DNA of 60,000 nt from Tubiluchus corallicola (Eukaryota > Priapulida > Priapulimorpha > Priapulimorphida > Tubiluchidae): contig JAQGDQ010000115.1 of NCBI GenBank assembly GCA_030141605.1, positions 96,501 to 156,500 on the forward strand, written 5' to 3'. Below, piece after piece: positions 49,913-60,000 of the stretch. The position numbers and the translations under genes are program-made. The notes below the pieces were generated by a model, which made no database searches, was not told the origin of the DNA, and worked only from the letters and a program-made list of their open reading frames with translations. Within the stretch, counting starts at the first letter, position 1. Each line of letters opens with the position of its first letter.

Positions 49913-52900
49913 GTGAGTGGTGATGTAAGGAGGCCAGCATTTCAAGCAGTGAGTCGTGATGTAACACATTTTAGATTGGCAATGCGAATTAAGCAGATAG
50001 ACATTGCTACGAGCAAAACTCTGCGCCCCCAATAATCTGTATCTCGTAGAAGCAGACAGGGCTAATGTCAGAGACTTAATTTTAAACGGTTTTTTGGATA
50101 AAAAGCTTGGTGATCTTAAGTTTAATGAACTCCTAACACTTGTTAGGCAATTCATTAATAATTCACGTTGTCACTCTCTTGCATCTAATTCCTTTCATAA
50201 GTGTTATGATTACGTTCCTGACAACATTTTAGGTAATATTCGGTTTAAAAATGTAAGCATGCGTTAAAAGAACATGCAATTTATTTGTCTGATAGCCCGA
50301 TTCTCTACGAATAAATTTTAGTAGGTTTATGTTATCGTCTCATCATCTGAGGGCTAGGACTGGCAGATGGGACAGATCAAGGCCCCTTCAAAAGTCTTTT
50401 GAACGGGTCTTGGGACACACCACCCATTCCTCGTGATAAAAGGATATGCAGGTGTGATAATATCTCTGTTCAAGACGAGTCGCATGTTATTGCACAATGT
50501 AGATTATGTCAGCCAATTAGAGAAACGTATGCTGTGTATTTAAAACACAGTGCAAGAGCAATTTGATATAAAGCCTGAATTTTGTGGTAAATTCTTCTCT
50601 GCAATTTTGAAAATTTACAATAAATTCGCCGTGTTGTTATTTCTTGTTAACATCATTTATTTTTTCTAACGCCGTGCCAATTTTTGTAATGTTATTGATG
50701 GATTATAATTGTCAGTAAAATACTACTACTACTACTGCTACTACTATCAGAATTCCAAGCCGATCTATATAGTAACAAACACGTAGTAAACAATAGACAC
50801 GAAGACAACACAACATTTTTATAAAACGTATAAAGTGAAACTCATTGCTACTAAGCAATAGAGATGCAATTTTTGGTAAAAATGTCAAACATATATCTAT
50901 CAGTCGCTCAGATAAAATCAAGGAAACTTAGAAAAATGGCGTTGCGCATGATTTCGGACACTATCTAGCTGCTGTTAAATTTATTTACCAGGAATTTTTT
51001 ACGCACGAATACAATTAACTAGGCCTACACTAGAAATTTTTGCATACTGATAGTTTAAAACTGGTAAATAAAGTTAACAATTGTGGGAAAAATTCAAGTG
51101 TTCTAATTTGCTTTTAAAGCTATTATGTTAATCACCTCTCTTTTTAACAGAGTTCATTCGATGGATACAAGCAGTTTCAAAGTGTACTACACTTGGCTAT
51201 TAGTATTGCTGGCAGTGAGAAATACACAGAGCAGGCTTTAGTTATGTTGAAAAGTGCCTTAATGGTGACTTCAGTGCCTGTTCAACTACATATCATAGTC
51301 AAGGGTTCTGAAACAAAAGACATTGTGCAAATGAAGGTGAGTCATTGCAACGTGTATTCGGCTCATAAAAATAGGTAGCTAACATGTCTGCTAATAAGCG
51401 AACTTATTTACTGACACAAATTTGCAGACTAATATGACACGCATTAATTTTATCTTTAATTCAGGCATAGTGGTGTAACGAAAATCTCGATTCTCTTTTA
51501 GTATGAATCTAGATCCGGTTTTTCCTCTGCGGCTATGAAATGGTACGCCCTATGGTGCACCCATACACAACAAGCTATTTGCATACTGATGATTATGACT
51601 CGACGTTTGTTATGCATATAGTTGTGTTAAGCCATGATAATGTGTACACTGTGTTCGGTTTTTGTGATGTGTGCATTATGTCCGTCATTGTGTTGTGTGC
51701 ATCGAATGTCATCACTGTGTGCTTTTGTTTGCAACCGTTGTGGGTATGCACTGTTTTCAGTCATTCGGATGCATGCATTGTGTTCAGTGATTGTGATCTG
51801 TGTTTAGACTGATTACTAAAAATGTGTTCCGTACATTGTGTTCATTGATAGTAATCTGTCCATTGTGTGCAGTCATTGTGATATGGGCACTGTATGACAT
51901 CTTTGTAATGTGTGCATTGTGTTCACTTCACTCATTGTGGTGCGTGCATTAAGTAAGCAATTTATTGTCATTATAGCATAATAGATACAATGGAATTTAT
52001 GTGGTTTTACCTACTAATATAACTTTTAGAAACAACAAGGAGATTAACACAAATAACTTAATCAGTCGTGCGGTAAAACAGAGATTTTATATTGGAGATT
52101 TACTGAAATTTACTGTTGATGGTGCGAGTTGCTGAGTTTTAAACGATAATTTTTAGGTTTTTATAGCTATTGTTTTTGCCGTCATTATTATAAATACGTT
52201 TTTTACGTGTTTTGATTGCGTACAATCTGGTCAAAGTAAGAACGCAAGCGAAATGGACCTAATTATTAAAAATCCCTTTTAAATCCCAAATCTGCGAAAT
52301 TTGGAACACTAAAATAACTTGTTTTCTTTCATTATTTTGTTTTAGTTACAGGAATGGCAAAAGTATAGGAAGGCGGATTACATCTTTTATCCACTTGATA
52401 TGATAGACGTACCTCGCGAACTTGTGAAAAGGTGTAAACCAGGCCAAAGTGTAATACTTTTTCTTCCTGTGTTTCCTTTTTTCTTTTTTACATTTACTCA
52501 TTCACGCACTCACTGATTTACAATAAAGACCCTATTTCAATTAAAACTGAAATTCACTGTTTTTGCGATGATTACCTTCTGAAAATGATAAAATACTATT
52601 TCTAATAAGTTACTATCAACAATTAATTGAAACTTTCTCATTTACAGGACATTTTTTCTACACTGGAAAAAGTCATTTACTTAGACGTAGATATGATTAT
52701 AATGAGACCACTGGAAGAACTCTGGTCTTATTTTAATAAAATGAATAGAACTCAAGCACTGGGAGTGATCAAGACAGATGACGTCGAGAAATATGGTTAT
52801 GATGAACTTGTGAAAAAGAAAACGGCGGATACTCGAATTTATGGCATTCACGGTAACAAATCTTTTAATAATTTTAGTTAATATCACTAACGTGATGGCT

Positions 52901-55900
52901 TCAGATGTTCTCTACGACAAGACAGATGAGTTCTATCGCTTGTATCTCGGAAACGCGTTGCACAAAAAACAAGTGCCGTACCTCTTATTTCACAGGTGTT
53001 CAGTGGTGACGTAGTGCCCATATCGAGAGCTTATGAGTGAACACAGTGTTAAACTTGAAATTTGAATTTTAAACTTACAAACATTTGCCGATTTTTATTT
53101 TATTTTTTTGTATATCACATTGAATGTTGTACAATAGCCCTGTACTTCAATTTTCGCTTTCGTAAACATGTGCAAGACACTCATCGAATGTTGGTGATGT
53201 TGAAAATGTCATCACTACTGTAGTTGGGCTCCTCGGTCGTTAATTAAGTTTTTAAACTATTGTTTCATTATCAGAAACGCTGTGGCAAGATTATAGGTGT
53301 TTGTATGCATAATTTTTACTGTACATACTTCAAACCGTGGAAGGATATGGAAAATCATCCTGTTTTTCTTTAAAAATTCGTCTTGAAATTTTGCAACACT
53401 TACATGCTTGCATGTAGAGCTTGCGTTAGCAGTGACGCTGTATGAAATTAGTAAGTTAAACTTCCGCGATGACCGCCATGCGCAGCCATTCTAACGATAA
53501 ACAATTGAAACTAGTTTAGATAACATTGAGTAAAATTCGAAAACTAATTAGAGTTCAGTCTTCGCTAACTAAGCAAAGTTTAAATTACTTTTAATAACAT
53601 GAATGGCGAGTGGACAGTAGTGCACACTGGAATGGCGAGGAAATGACGTTTTAATTTAAAATCGTGAATTATTCAGTAGATTAATCTGATAAGCTAGCTT
53701 CTCATTATTTTTTTACTCATCCAGCTTGTTCAGCATATTCACATGCTTTCTGGTGTTTCTAGTAGTAGCAATGCACATAAGATGTCAATAACTAAGCATG
53801 TATAAACGACCTCCAAATACGAAATATGCTGAGGTTAATAAATACGTTGCGTAAAATATTCAGACGTTACTGCTCAAAGAATTAGAGGGGAGTTTTACAT
53901 CAAAGTTGTATAATCACGTAAAGGACTACCAGAACTTGATCATGTTGTGATAAACGACAAATTACTGGGCAGGTAAAATCATGGTAGGAAGCCTGACATA
54001 ATAAGTACTAATGTTCACTCTGTACTCCGTATTCCCACTTCAGTTGGTTAGGAAGTTATTGCATATGGTGAAATTGTCAAATGATCAAGAGCCACCAAAA
54101 CTTGAAAACGATGGTGGTACGAAGTCTGTCGTATTGTAATCACTTGTATGCGACGACCGCTGTTGGAAATCCTCCAGGCCAGGTAGCGAGGAGCTAACTG
54201 GGTAAAGATGTGAAAGGAGCAAAGAACTTCGTTGTGATGCAGCAGTACTAACTTCTTATTAATTAATGATTGTGCAAGGGATTAACTTTGTAAGCAATTG
54301 TAGCAAAGTGTTGAAAACTGTGGAATATTGTAGCAATTATACAAACTTAATAACTAGAAAGCAGACTGAGATTATATAATAGTTGAATTTTGGCGGAAAA
54401 CAAAACAACAGTCAATGTTAAATTGTTTGTAACTAATGTGAAAATTTGTGAACACTGATTGTGAAGACATTGATGAAGATGGCGTTGGCGATGAGACTGA
54501 CGAATATGGCGACGGCCAATCGGGACGCACTTGCTGACCTACATCCTATTTTATGGCAAACTTTTGCGTTGGATAGCGTGTTTTACAAAAATGTTTTTAA
54601 GCATATTTAAAATTTGTCAATAACCCTAGGCTATAATTAGATTAGCCATTTATGGAGGGATACAATTACCATTGAATAGGAATAATTACTTATTATGAAG
54701 CATATATTTTAAGGTTTTAACTCTGGTGTTCTTCTAATGGACTTGGTAAAATTGAGAAAAACAAGATTCTCCAATGATATCCTGGCTCTGCTTGAGGAAT
54801 ACATTGACAAACCTACGCCGGGTGCCGATCAATATATTCTAAATCGGTATGGATTTGATCATCCAGGTAAGTGGTGGTCATATTAAAGAAGGTTTTCTGA
54901 ATAGTAACGAGCATCCATAACACGCAGCTGGGAATTAATACAAAGAAACTGTTCATTTCTCTTTTGCAAAAAACTTATAATGATGCTAAATTATATTACG
55001 ACACGCAGAATGCAAATATTTAGCAATATCAGAATCGAATTCAATAAATTATTTATTTTGTCATTTAAAAATTGCCTGTATTTATTTTTGTCGGATACAG
55101 TTAAACGTTCAAAGACAATGATTCGCTATAGATTAGTTTCTCTGATTTGTTCCTTGTTCTTCTAAGAATCATGTTTCAATATTAATACGTTTCGGTATTG
55201 TGACAGACCACCTGGACAGGTGGAAAAGCTTGCTGCATTATATTGCTTAATATTTAGTACACTAGTAAATCATTTAGTAAATTAGGAAAAAACACATAAA
55301 CGGTAGCACAAAATCTAAATCATGACTCGTCACACTACCTGCTTTTACCTGTAAAATGTTCAACTCATTCCGTACCTACTGTTTTAACCAGTGACAAAAT
55401 GGATTAGCTTTTTGCCCACTGTAAAGTTAAGCAATGTCAAGTCGCGTGACTAGATGACTACAGGACCTCGGAAGATCATTTTTGCTACCGGTTCCGCCAC
55501 AATAATTTGCAAAAATCTTTCCATTATGCTTTTACCCAAAAAATGTAGAGCATATTATGGATTTCTCATCGATTAGTTATCGAATAAAGATTGCTTTTAA
55601 AAACAATAGCATATTACTGACCCCTACATAGGGTGCTGCCGTCACATCCATGGCTGTCATATTTTGCCACCAATGGCGACATCCATTGGGGTTTCCGGTA
55701 CGCCAAAAAAGAAATATTTTCATCACGGAACTTCCTTTTCTTCTGAACCGTGGCATTGTTCAAAAATAGTGTTTTATGTTATAGAATAACAAAAACAAGC
55801 CATTTAGCAAGTAGATTTCTTTACCAATAAAACAACAGTTAATTCTATTAATTGCATAATGCTGCTACAGCAAATACTAATTGTTATTAGTTTTATTTTT

Positions 55901-56686
55901 CAGAGAAAATTCTAGCTATACCCTGTGAGTGGAATGTTGATCGACCGAGAATCTTGGGAGATCAAATTTGTGATTCTGCATTACAAAACGGGATGGGAAT
56001 TCTCCACGGAAATGGACGAGTATTCGTGAACAACAGCTTAGCTAATCGGCAATTTCTTCTAGGGCGACGTATTTATAGATCATACAGTGATGTATGCAAC
56101 ATATTAATTAATTTACTAACATTGTCTTATTTTTGTCATTAACTCATTTTGATCTCATTTTTACAATTTGGCATTATACTACAAGAATCTACTTACCATG
56201 ATTAGTTTTTCTACTAAAACTTTTACTGGAAGACATAAATTTACTGCATGACATCAGCAAAATTAAGACTTACGCTGCATTGAACAGTTAAATCATTTTT
56301 GATTGTCAATTGCAAAACACTTAAATGTAGTTCCATTGCTTTATGTTTCTAACAACTGTGGTGAATTTCTATTGGTAAATCGTGTCTAGAGGGATACGGC
56401 AGCATTCCAGGCGTGCCATTTGTCGAAATATTTGAATATGGTACTCGCTTGCTCCTTTATGAATAAAATTTCATATGTTAAACATATACGTTAGCCTACT
56501 GATACTGCCGAATTTTTACTGTAAATAATGCCTTCATATATTTTTCAGATACTGATTTGTGATCCGAATCTATGTATTGTAAATCAACTTCCTGAATTGA
56601 AAGGATACACTAAAAGCATAGGTGTGGACGAAAGTAGGTTAATGCACGCTTTCCTGAAAACTGCTTCCAGGATGAAAGACACCTAA
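49793..56686 (+). CDS. GXYLT-like: GT8 glycosyltransferase, glucoside xylosyltransferase-like (whole gene)
   Basis: GXYLT enzymes are type II ER membrane proteins that add alpha-1,3-xylose to O-linked glucose on EGF repeats such as those of Notch. Seven exons keep phase: 49793-49912, 51151-51336, 52346-52468, 52648-52852, 54714-54866, 55904-56091 and 56549-56686 (TAA at 56684-56686), giving 370 residues. Vertebrate GXYLT1/2 are about 440 residues, so this one is shorter, chiefly in the stem and between FNSGV and the ADQ motif. Features: signal anchor (CAAVSLIFLYSATQWS), HLAISIAGSEKYTEQAL, FLP then VIYLDVDMIIMRPLEELW (DxD at 156-158), GFNSGVLLMDL (212-222), GADQ (248-251), IPCEWN (268-273) and GILHGN (His 297). 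Exon 3 ends at a weak donor, CCT|GTGTTT. Another GT8 member such as an XXYLT relative is less likely, because the CEWN...ILHGN spacing follows GXYLT. Confidence 0.85.
49990..50640 (+). pseudogene. Decayed LINE 3' end inside GXYLT-like intron 1
   Basis: Frames broken by stops and shifts include SSHHLRARTGRWDRSR and then RDKRICRCDNISVQDESHVI followed by AQCRLCQPIRETY. The last is the C..C...DE.H.I..C.....R pattern at the end of many LINE ORF2 proteins. The upstream frame NNLYLVEADRANVRDLILNG may belong to the same element. An AT-rich tail and a TAC repeat (50718-50748) follow. Confidence 0.6.
51635..51955. repeat. Degenerate TG-rich minisatellite in GXYLT-like intron 2
   Basis: Diverged units of about 25-30 bp built on TGTGTTCAGTCATTGTGAT and GTGTGCAT recur about ten times. 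The plus-strand open frame over part of it (51540-51812) is a by-product. Confidence 0.75.
52648..56091 (+). CDS. GXYLT-like exons 4-6: catalytic core
   Basis: Exon 4 (52648-52852) carries YLDVDMIIMRPLEELW with the metal-binding DxD. Exon 5 (54714-54866) carries GFNSGVLLMDLVKLRKTRF and the GADQ acceptor-site motif. Exon 6 (55904-56091) carries IPCEWNVDRPR and GILHGNGRVF, whose His is the third metal ligand in GT8 enzymes. All expected metal ligands are present, so the enzyme is probably active (inference). Confidence 0.85.
53330..53655 (-). repeat. Dispersed noncoding repeat family, copy E
   Basis: Read on the minus strand: CCAGTGTGCACTACTGTCC, TTAGTTAGCGAAGACTG, TTATCTAAACTAGTTTCAA, AGAATGGCTGCGCATGG, GGTCATCGCGGAAGTTTAA, CTAACGCAAGCTCTACATGC and AAAATTTCAAGACGAATTTT. 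It is colinear with copy A and lies in GXYLT-like intron 4. Confidence 0.75.
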
Positions 56687-56931
56687 AAGTCAACAGTACT
56701 TTAGCAAAAGAAACGCATAATTAAGATTTTGATTGTCTTTTTTACGCGTCGCTAATCATCATGCCCAAAAAAATTACGAAGCTTTCCACAATCCTTAATT
56801 ATATTATTATTGTTTAGATGAATTGGCAAAAAAGATTGCACATGCAGAACACATAAAATTTATTCAATTGAGCGTCTAACAAATGCTACGTTGATGCATG
56901 GTAACAATATATCAAACGGAACACCTTAACG

Positions 56932-56937
56932 AATAAA
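56932..56937 (+). promoter_or_regulatory. Candidate polyadenylation signal AATAAA for the GXYLT-like gene
   Basis: AATAAA lies about 245 bp after the stop codon. No closer canonical hexamer was noticed between 56687 and 56932. Chance occurrence is possible in AT-rich DNA. Confidence 0.4.
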
Positions 56938-57774
56938 AATAAAATAATTGACAGATATATGAAGACAAGAAAAACTGAAAAACTTTTATTATTTATTTTT
57001 ATTTGTATATTAAATGGATACCAGATTTACTACGCATCATAATAGTTTACAGTACTTTTCCAAACGAAAAAAGTTTTCTTTGAACGTGCAATTTTTTTTA
57101 TGAAATTATCCAGTCCACACAAATGAGCACTTTAAACTCAAATGACAACGACACCACACACAAACAACTGTAAATCATACTGTTTACAATGGCATACACG
57201 TACAAATTTACCACCAAAGGAAAAGGGTGATCAAATATTTATTGTTTAGCCTATTCTCAATTGGATGAAATTGGCATAGGTTAATTTTAGTCCGAGAAAA
57301 AGGCGTCTGGACTTGTCCCAAAAGCCTTAATTCAAGTTTTTGAAAGCTATGATGACACGTTATGACGTCACTTTAAAGCAGTGAACGAGGCAGGACTGTT
57401 TACGCAATTCTTTGAATCGTCACCTTATGATTTGAATGTGGAGTTTATAGATTATAGTGCAGCTAGCACTGTGTAGGAAAACTTAGTGTCGATTGCTTTT
57501 TTCTCACATTGTTTACCCATAGCTGATTCGTATTTAATTAATGGATTTATATTGATTTCAATATGTACCAAATTTAGGATCAGCTATCTCGGGCTTATAT
57601 CTATAATCATTATGTGATCTTGCGTTTGGTCTGCATAGTTGGAACGTGGAAGTGTGGTCGCTGAGCTGCGCCGTCAGCTCTATGATACAATGCATCATCG
57701 ATTAGAAATCAAAGATTTCTGCTCGGCTTCTTTTTACTGTGGAATTATTTCAGCTTAACACACAAAACTCACAA

Positions 57775-58268
57775 AAGTTTTTGAAAATAGGAAGATTTCT
57801 TTGCAAACAAAAATTAGAATATTCTCAGCCTTAGTTGAAACTGTATTCCTGTAGAACTCTGAGCTCTGGACATTAAAAGCAAATCATAAAGCTGAAATCG
57901 ATGCGTTTCAAAGGCGAAATTACAGAAACATTTTGGGTATTAGATGGCCAAAGAAAATTTCAAACAAAGATCTATATGAAAAAATAAAAGAAAACCTTGG
58001 ATAAGAAAAATAAAAAGACGCCGTTTAAGATGGATTGGGCATATGCTTAGACTACCTGATGATGTTCCAGTGAAGATAGCTCTTCAACAAGCCATAGAAC
58101 CAGCTAAAAATCCTGCAGGTGGACAAATGTTAACATATTTAGATTTTGCACAGAAGGATTTAAACACTTCAGCATTGATCCTTAGAAATAAATCCACTTG
58201 GGGCATTGCAGCGTGCAGGGAGTCCTGGCATAGAGAGGTGAGCAGAATCATGTCCCTGGACGTATGAT
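57775..58268 (+). pseudogene. LINE reverse transcriptase C-terminal fragment, degraded
   Basis: Plus frames read SLQTKIRIFSALVETVFL, a stop where a Tyr codon is expected (TAG at about 57852), NSELWTL...AEIDAFQRRN and ILGIRWPKKISNKDLYEK, a frameshift near 57990, then RKIKRRRLRWIGHMLRLPDD and REVSRIMSLDV to TGA. The KIRIF.A.V..V.LY.SE.W and RRRLRWIGH.LR motifs mark a LINE ORF2 thumb and C-terminal region. One nonsense codon and one frameshift show it is dead. Confidence 0.8.
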
Positions 58269-59040
58269 TCATTGAAGAAAAGAAGAATTCGAATCGAACT
58301 GGTGCTGACATAGTGGTGTTCAGTTTGTTTTGCTGGATTAACTGCTGTGTTTACCTGTCTTATGGACAGATTTTTTTATTTTAGAGTTCTGCCTGCCCAA
58401 TGGAAACCTCAAATCGGGTATTATGATGATGATATTTGTTCGATTGGCTATTGCTTTGCTGCGTATCACCTCGCTGTATTTCGTAACACCAGAGATCGAA
58501 ATATTTTTACTTCTTTTCTTACACTGCATGAGTGATGAACTCAAGGTGGAAGGTTAATTACAGAAAGTAAGTGTTGCACCAGAAACTTTAATTGCAGATG
58601 CACTGAGCATCGTGACTATGATGGATTCCTCTAAATGCGGTATTTAGTCTAAAAAAAGATTAACTGACGGGTGTCAAGTGACTGTTAGTGACATGTTTTA
58701 AAAACAAATTACGCCCACTGTCTTAGTACAAACTTGCCTATACGTGGTAGTATTAATCTCTCTATAAAATTGTATCGTAAATTATCTATATCCCATTTGT
58801 TTCGTTATAGGGAGTGTCTCGAATTTAGATCAGATAAAAAGGCACTGAAATCAAAATAGGAATATAACGTGTCACTAACACACAGACTATATAGCTCGTG
58901 ACTGAAATGCAGTAGCTTTTCATATTATATACAATGCAAAACGTCCGTTACATCTACTTTTTTACGTCCGCCTTCAGACTAGCGAGTTTTCTCGCCAAGT
59001 AACATGCAAGTGTGTTCAGACTAAGTGAATAATGATAAGT

Positions 59041-59226
59041 AACTAAGTAACATCTAGTGTTTTGTAATCGTTCTAAATAGTCCTTATTTGTACCTTTTTG
59101 TCTAATAGCCAAGCAAAAAGTGATGGAAACTGGGCACCATTAGTCTGAATACTTTTTACTTACTATTAGAGAAAAAGCTACGAATAAGGACTATTTAGAA
59201 AGGTTACAAAGCACTAGATGTAATGC
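59041..59226. repeat. Long inverted repeat (hairpin)
   Basis: Left arm ACATCTAGTGTTTTGTAATC through CTAAATAGTCCTTATTTGT is inverted in the right arm as ACGAATAAGGACTATTTAGA through GCACTAGATGT. Arms are about 75 bp at roughly 85% identity with a loop of about 25-30 bp. There is no coding content. Confidence 0.85.
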
Positions 59227-59710
59227 CATTTAAATTTGTCATAGACTATTATTATTATTATTACACACATGCTTTACACACACGACAAAATTGCGAAAAT
59301 GCTTATTAAAACAATGTTTCAGTGCCAGTATTAGAATTAACAGAAATCGATTGTAGACAATTATACTATTATATTATGTGTAAATATACGGTGAGTACCC
59401 ACAATGGTAATGCTTCTTGCCGCCTCACCCATGCACCGTTTTGTGGTACTGCATCCTGGTACTTGGCTTTCTTACATGGCCTTATGGAATATACTTATTG
59501 AATGAGCCTATACTGGTTGAATTAGTATTGCACTGTAAATGGTAGGATATATATATATATATATATATATAGCCAACTGAATTGCTTCTAGATGTTTTCA
59601 CCAGCTGCATTGCTTCTTATTGGGACAGAATGTGACAGATGAAAATGTTACTGAACTACTAATGTACTATTAATTAGATGATCCTGTCACAATCATGTAC
59701 TTTCAACAGG

Positions 59711-59824
59711 TTAATTTTGCGCCTTCAAAATGTGGACACTTTGGCAATGCGAAATTGTCAATTGCTTTTACACTTGGGTCTGGTAGTGGCGGAGCTACAA
59801 TGAGACAGCTGAAAAATAGCATTT
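59711..59824 (+). CDS. Possible terminal exon of an unknown gene (weak)
   Basis: After a plausible acceptor (TTTCAACAG) an open frame gives VNFAPSKCGHFGNAKLSIAF, then TLGSGSGGATMRQLKNSI and TAA. The composition is more protein-like than the surroundings. No family is recognised and no partner exon was found upstream, so it may be chance. Confidence 0.2.
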
Positions 59825-60000
59825 AAAACATGAAAATGTATTATTATAATATTTAAAATTGTTCACAATTGTGCTGTTGCAATTTTTTACTGCAGTCCTG
59901 AAATCATATTTTTACTACTTCAAATATGCATCATACTCAAGCCTGAGACGCTACTTTCATTCCAGCATTGTTATATTGCTCGATTCAAATAATTATTTTT

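Larger units (their letters stand above)
56687..60000. other. Region downstream of the GXYLT-like gene
   Basis: No supported gene. It contains the degraded RT fragment (57775-58268), the hairpin (59041-59226), a (TA)n tract near 59548-59571 and a possible exon-like frame at 59711-59824. 58270-59040 and 59825-60000 show nothing recognisable. Confidence 0.6.

Noticed and set aside
52906-52996. Exon-like frame VLYDKTDEFYRLYLGNALHK between GXYLT exons 4 and 5
   Set aside because: It is bounded by AG and GT, but its 91-bp length would break the frame from exon 4 to exon 5, and the family sequence runs directly from IYGIHG to FNSGV.
53880-54530. Possible decayed transposase (for example DIDEDGVGDETDEYGDGQ)
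   Set aside because: Frames are short and broken and no catalytic motif can be recognised.

Overview
The window is eukaryotic, AT-rich DNA from an invertebrate animal. It carries multi-exon genes with GT-AG introns, three animal-type genes, and many non-LTR retrotransposon remnants, terminal-inverted-repeat DNA elements and long microsatellites. A 5S-rRNA-derived repeat with a sponge-like 5S core hints at an early-branching metazoan such as a sponge, but I cannot fix the species. There is no prokaryotic gene organisation and no CRISPR array.

Layout: (1) 1-30024, minus strand: a complete calcium-activated chloride channel regulator (CLCA) gene. I could rebuild it exon by exon with consistent splice phases: signal peptide, metalloprotease-like domain, von Willebrand A domain with a full MIDAS, beta-rich region, fibronectin-III-like module, transmembrane helix and basic tail. 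Its 3' part is a 4.7 kb tandem duplication (2898-7598 and 7599-12290). This repeats the FN3-like module in frame through a fused exon, and a 3-base N gap lies exactly at the outer breakpoint. The zinc motif is altered (HEWAR in place of HEWAH). (2) 30025-40300: intergenic DNA full of mobile elements, including a foldback element, a palindromic minisatellite, two hAT-like elements with 8-bp target duplications, a tRNA-derived SINE-like stretch and an RT fragment. (3) 40301-42787, plus strand: an intronless WDR75/UTP17 homologue, a ribosome-biogenesis WD-repeat protein. (4) 42788-49792: repeats and low-complexity DNA. (5) 49793-56686, plus strand: a seven-exon GT8 glycosyltransferase most like glucoside xylosyltransferase (GXYLT). 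(6) 56687-60000: a decayed RT fragment, a long hairpin and a doubtful exon-like stretch.

The three genes have unrelated roles: a secreted or membrane protease-like channel regulator, a nucleolar SSU-processome subunit and an ER glycosyltransferase. They appear to be ordinary neighbours and do not form a functional cluster. The most notable observations are the in-frame duplication of CLCA exons (real, or an assembly/haplotype artefact), the lost zinc ligand in CLCA, the single-exon WDR75, and the variety of small inverted-repeat elements, including one dispersed family with copies in several introns. All exon models come from reading the sequence and comparing with remembered family features; no search or alignment program was run.
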